Source: an uncultured Porphyromonadaceae bacterium
GTDB taxonomy: Bacteria; Bacteroidota; Bacteroidia; Bacteroidales; Paludibacteraceae
Direction of reading: 5' to 3'
Assembly: GCA_937898265.1 (NCBI GenBank)
Contig: CALEJM010000314.1
Location: 1-21,260, forward strand
Length of the DNA: 21,260 nt
Below, piece after piece: positions 20,929 through 21,260 of this stretch. Within the stretch, counting starts at the first letter, position 1. The number at the start of each line of letters is the position of its first letter. The notes below the pieces were generated by a model that worked only from the letters and a program-made list of their open reading frames with translations, did not search any database and was not told where the DNA came from. Made by a program: the position numbers and the translations under genes.

Positions 20929-21260
20929 TTATTTGATGATATTACCCAAGATTGAGCGAAGGATAGTGCGAGTGGCAGATGCTGTTGCGTTGCTTACTGC
21001 CTTGCCTGCTGCGTTTTTGGCTTTGTCGGCCACAGTGCCCTTGGTTTTCTTGCCTGTGACAGTGTTGGCAATTTCATTGCCTAAGCTGCGGGTGATGCTG
21101 GTAACTGCTGCACCGACTGCAACGCCAAGAATACTCTTACCAGCTTTTTTGGCAATGCCGCTGCCTTTCTTCTCGGCAGCCTTAGCCTCTTTAGCTTGCG
21201 CTTTCTCCAATTCAGCTTGTTCTTTGGCTACTGCAACTTCTTGTGCAATAGCCTCGCTTT
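20929..21260 (-). CDS. C-terminal end of a probable HerA-like (DUF853) ATPase
   Basis: The frame is open through the right edge; 109 complete codons are seen before the stop at 20929. The visible part is an Ala/Glu/Lys/Gln helix (AIAQEVAVAKEQAELEKAQ, then AKAAEKK), a Gly/Ala segment (SGIAKKAGKSILGVAVGAAV), and the closing SATRTILRSILGNIIK. This coiled, Ala-rich tail ending in 'R-x-I-L-R-S-I-L-G' matches, as I recall it, the C-terminus of DUF853 (HerA-like, YjgR-type) ATPases. The ATPase core would lie outside the window, so the name is an inference from the tail alone. A weak ATCAAAT / ATTTGAT hairpin at 20916-20937 overlaps its stop. Confidence 0.5.
   Translation of the reverse strand, partial: SEAIAQEVAVAKEQAELEKAQAKEAKAAEKKGSGIAKKAGKSILGVAVGAAVTSITRSLGNEIANTVTGKKTKGTVADKAKNAAGKAVSNATASATRTILRSILGNIIK

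Noticed and set aside
20916..20937. ATCAAAT / ATTTGAT hairpin at the end of the HerA-like gene
   Set aside because: Only seven A/T-rich pairs, overlapping the stop codon, with no T run after it on the minus strand; too weak to call a terminator.

Overview
The window looks like a piece of a Bacteroidota chromosome, most likely Bacteroidales and Prevotella-like. The reasons are Bacteroidota-type promoters (TTTG, about 20 bases, TAnnTTTG), near absence of Shine-Dalgarno sites, a lipoprotein with the domain order of the type IX secretion protein PorE, carboxypeptidase-regulatory-like (CRD) surface proteins, a PQQ-propeller phosphoesterase, a ComEC-type protein without a visible metallo-beta-lactamase domain, and a NimA-like flavoprotein. 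I see no insertion sequence, tRNA, rRNA, CRISPR array or phage gene. Gene content is mostly core chromosomal.

Bases 1-7516 are one tightly packed minus-strand run, probably a single operon: nadC, a small unknown protein, a secreted phosphoesterase/PQQ-propeller protein, a PorE-like lipoprotein, thyA, a secreted CRD protein, and the start of a secreted protein cut by the left edge. Bases 7517-7692 hold divergent promoters. Bases 7693-15857 are plus strand: rlmH; a G3E GTPase with an extreme histidine-rich loop and a clear terminator; a roughly 480-base gap holding a candidate small RNA with its own promoter and terminator; a cyclophilin / low-molecular-weight tyrosine phosphatase / two small membrane proteins operon; an outer-membrane barrel candidate; a secreted tyrosine-rich repeat protein behind a strong AGGAGG; a roughly 530-base gap; and comEC. 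The last base pairs of comEC overlap tail-to-tail with the next minus-strand gene.

Bases 15854-21260 are minus strand again: an operon of a DUF1295 membrane protein, a NimA-like flavoprotein and a small anchored protein; the overlapping pair tadA / tRNA1(Val) adenine methyltransferase; a terminator; then a sugar nucleotidyltransferase overlapping a GalE-like protein whose catalytic Tyr and Lys are both replaced; and the C-terminal end of what is probably a HerA-like (DUF853) ATPase.

The points most worth a second look are the GalE-like protein that has lost the YxxxK pair, the unidentified structured RNA at about 9886-10024, the PorE-like lipoprotein in a nadC/thyA operon, the secreted phosphoesterase-propeller fusion, and the repeat protein with an atypical strong ribosome-binding site.
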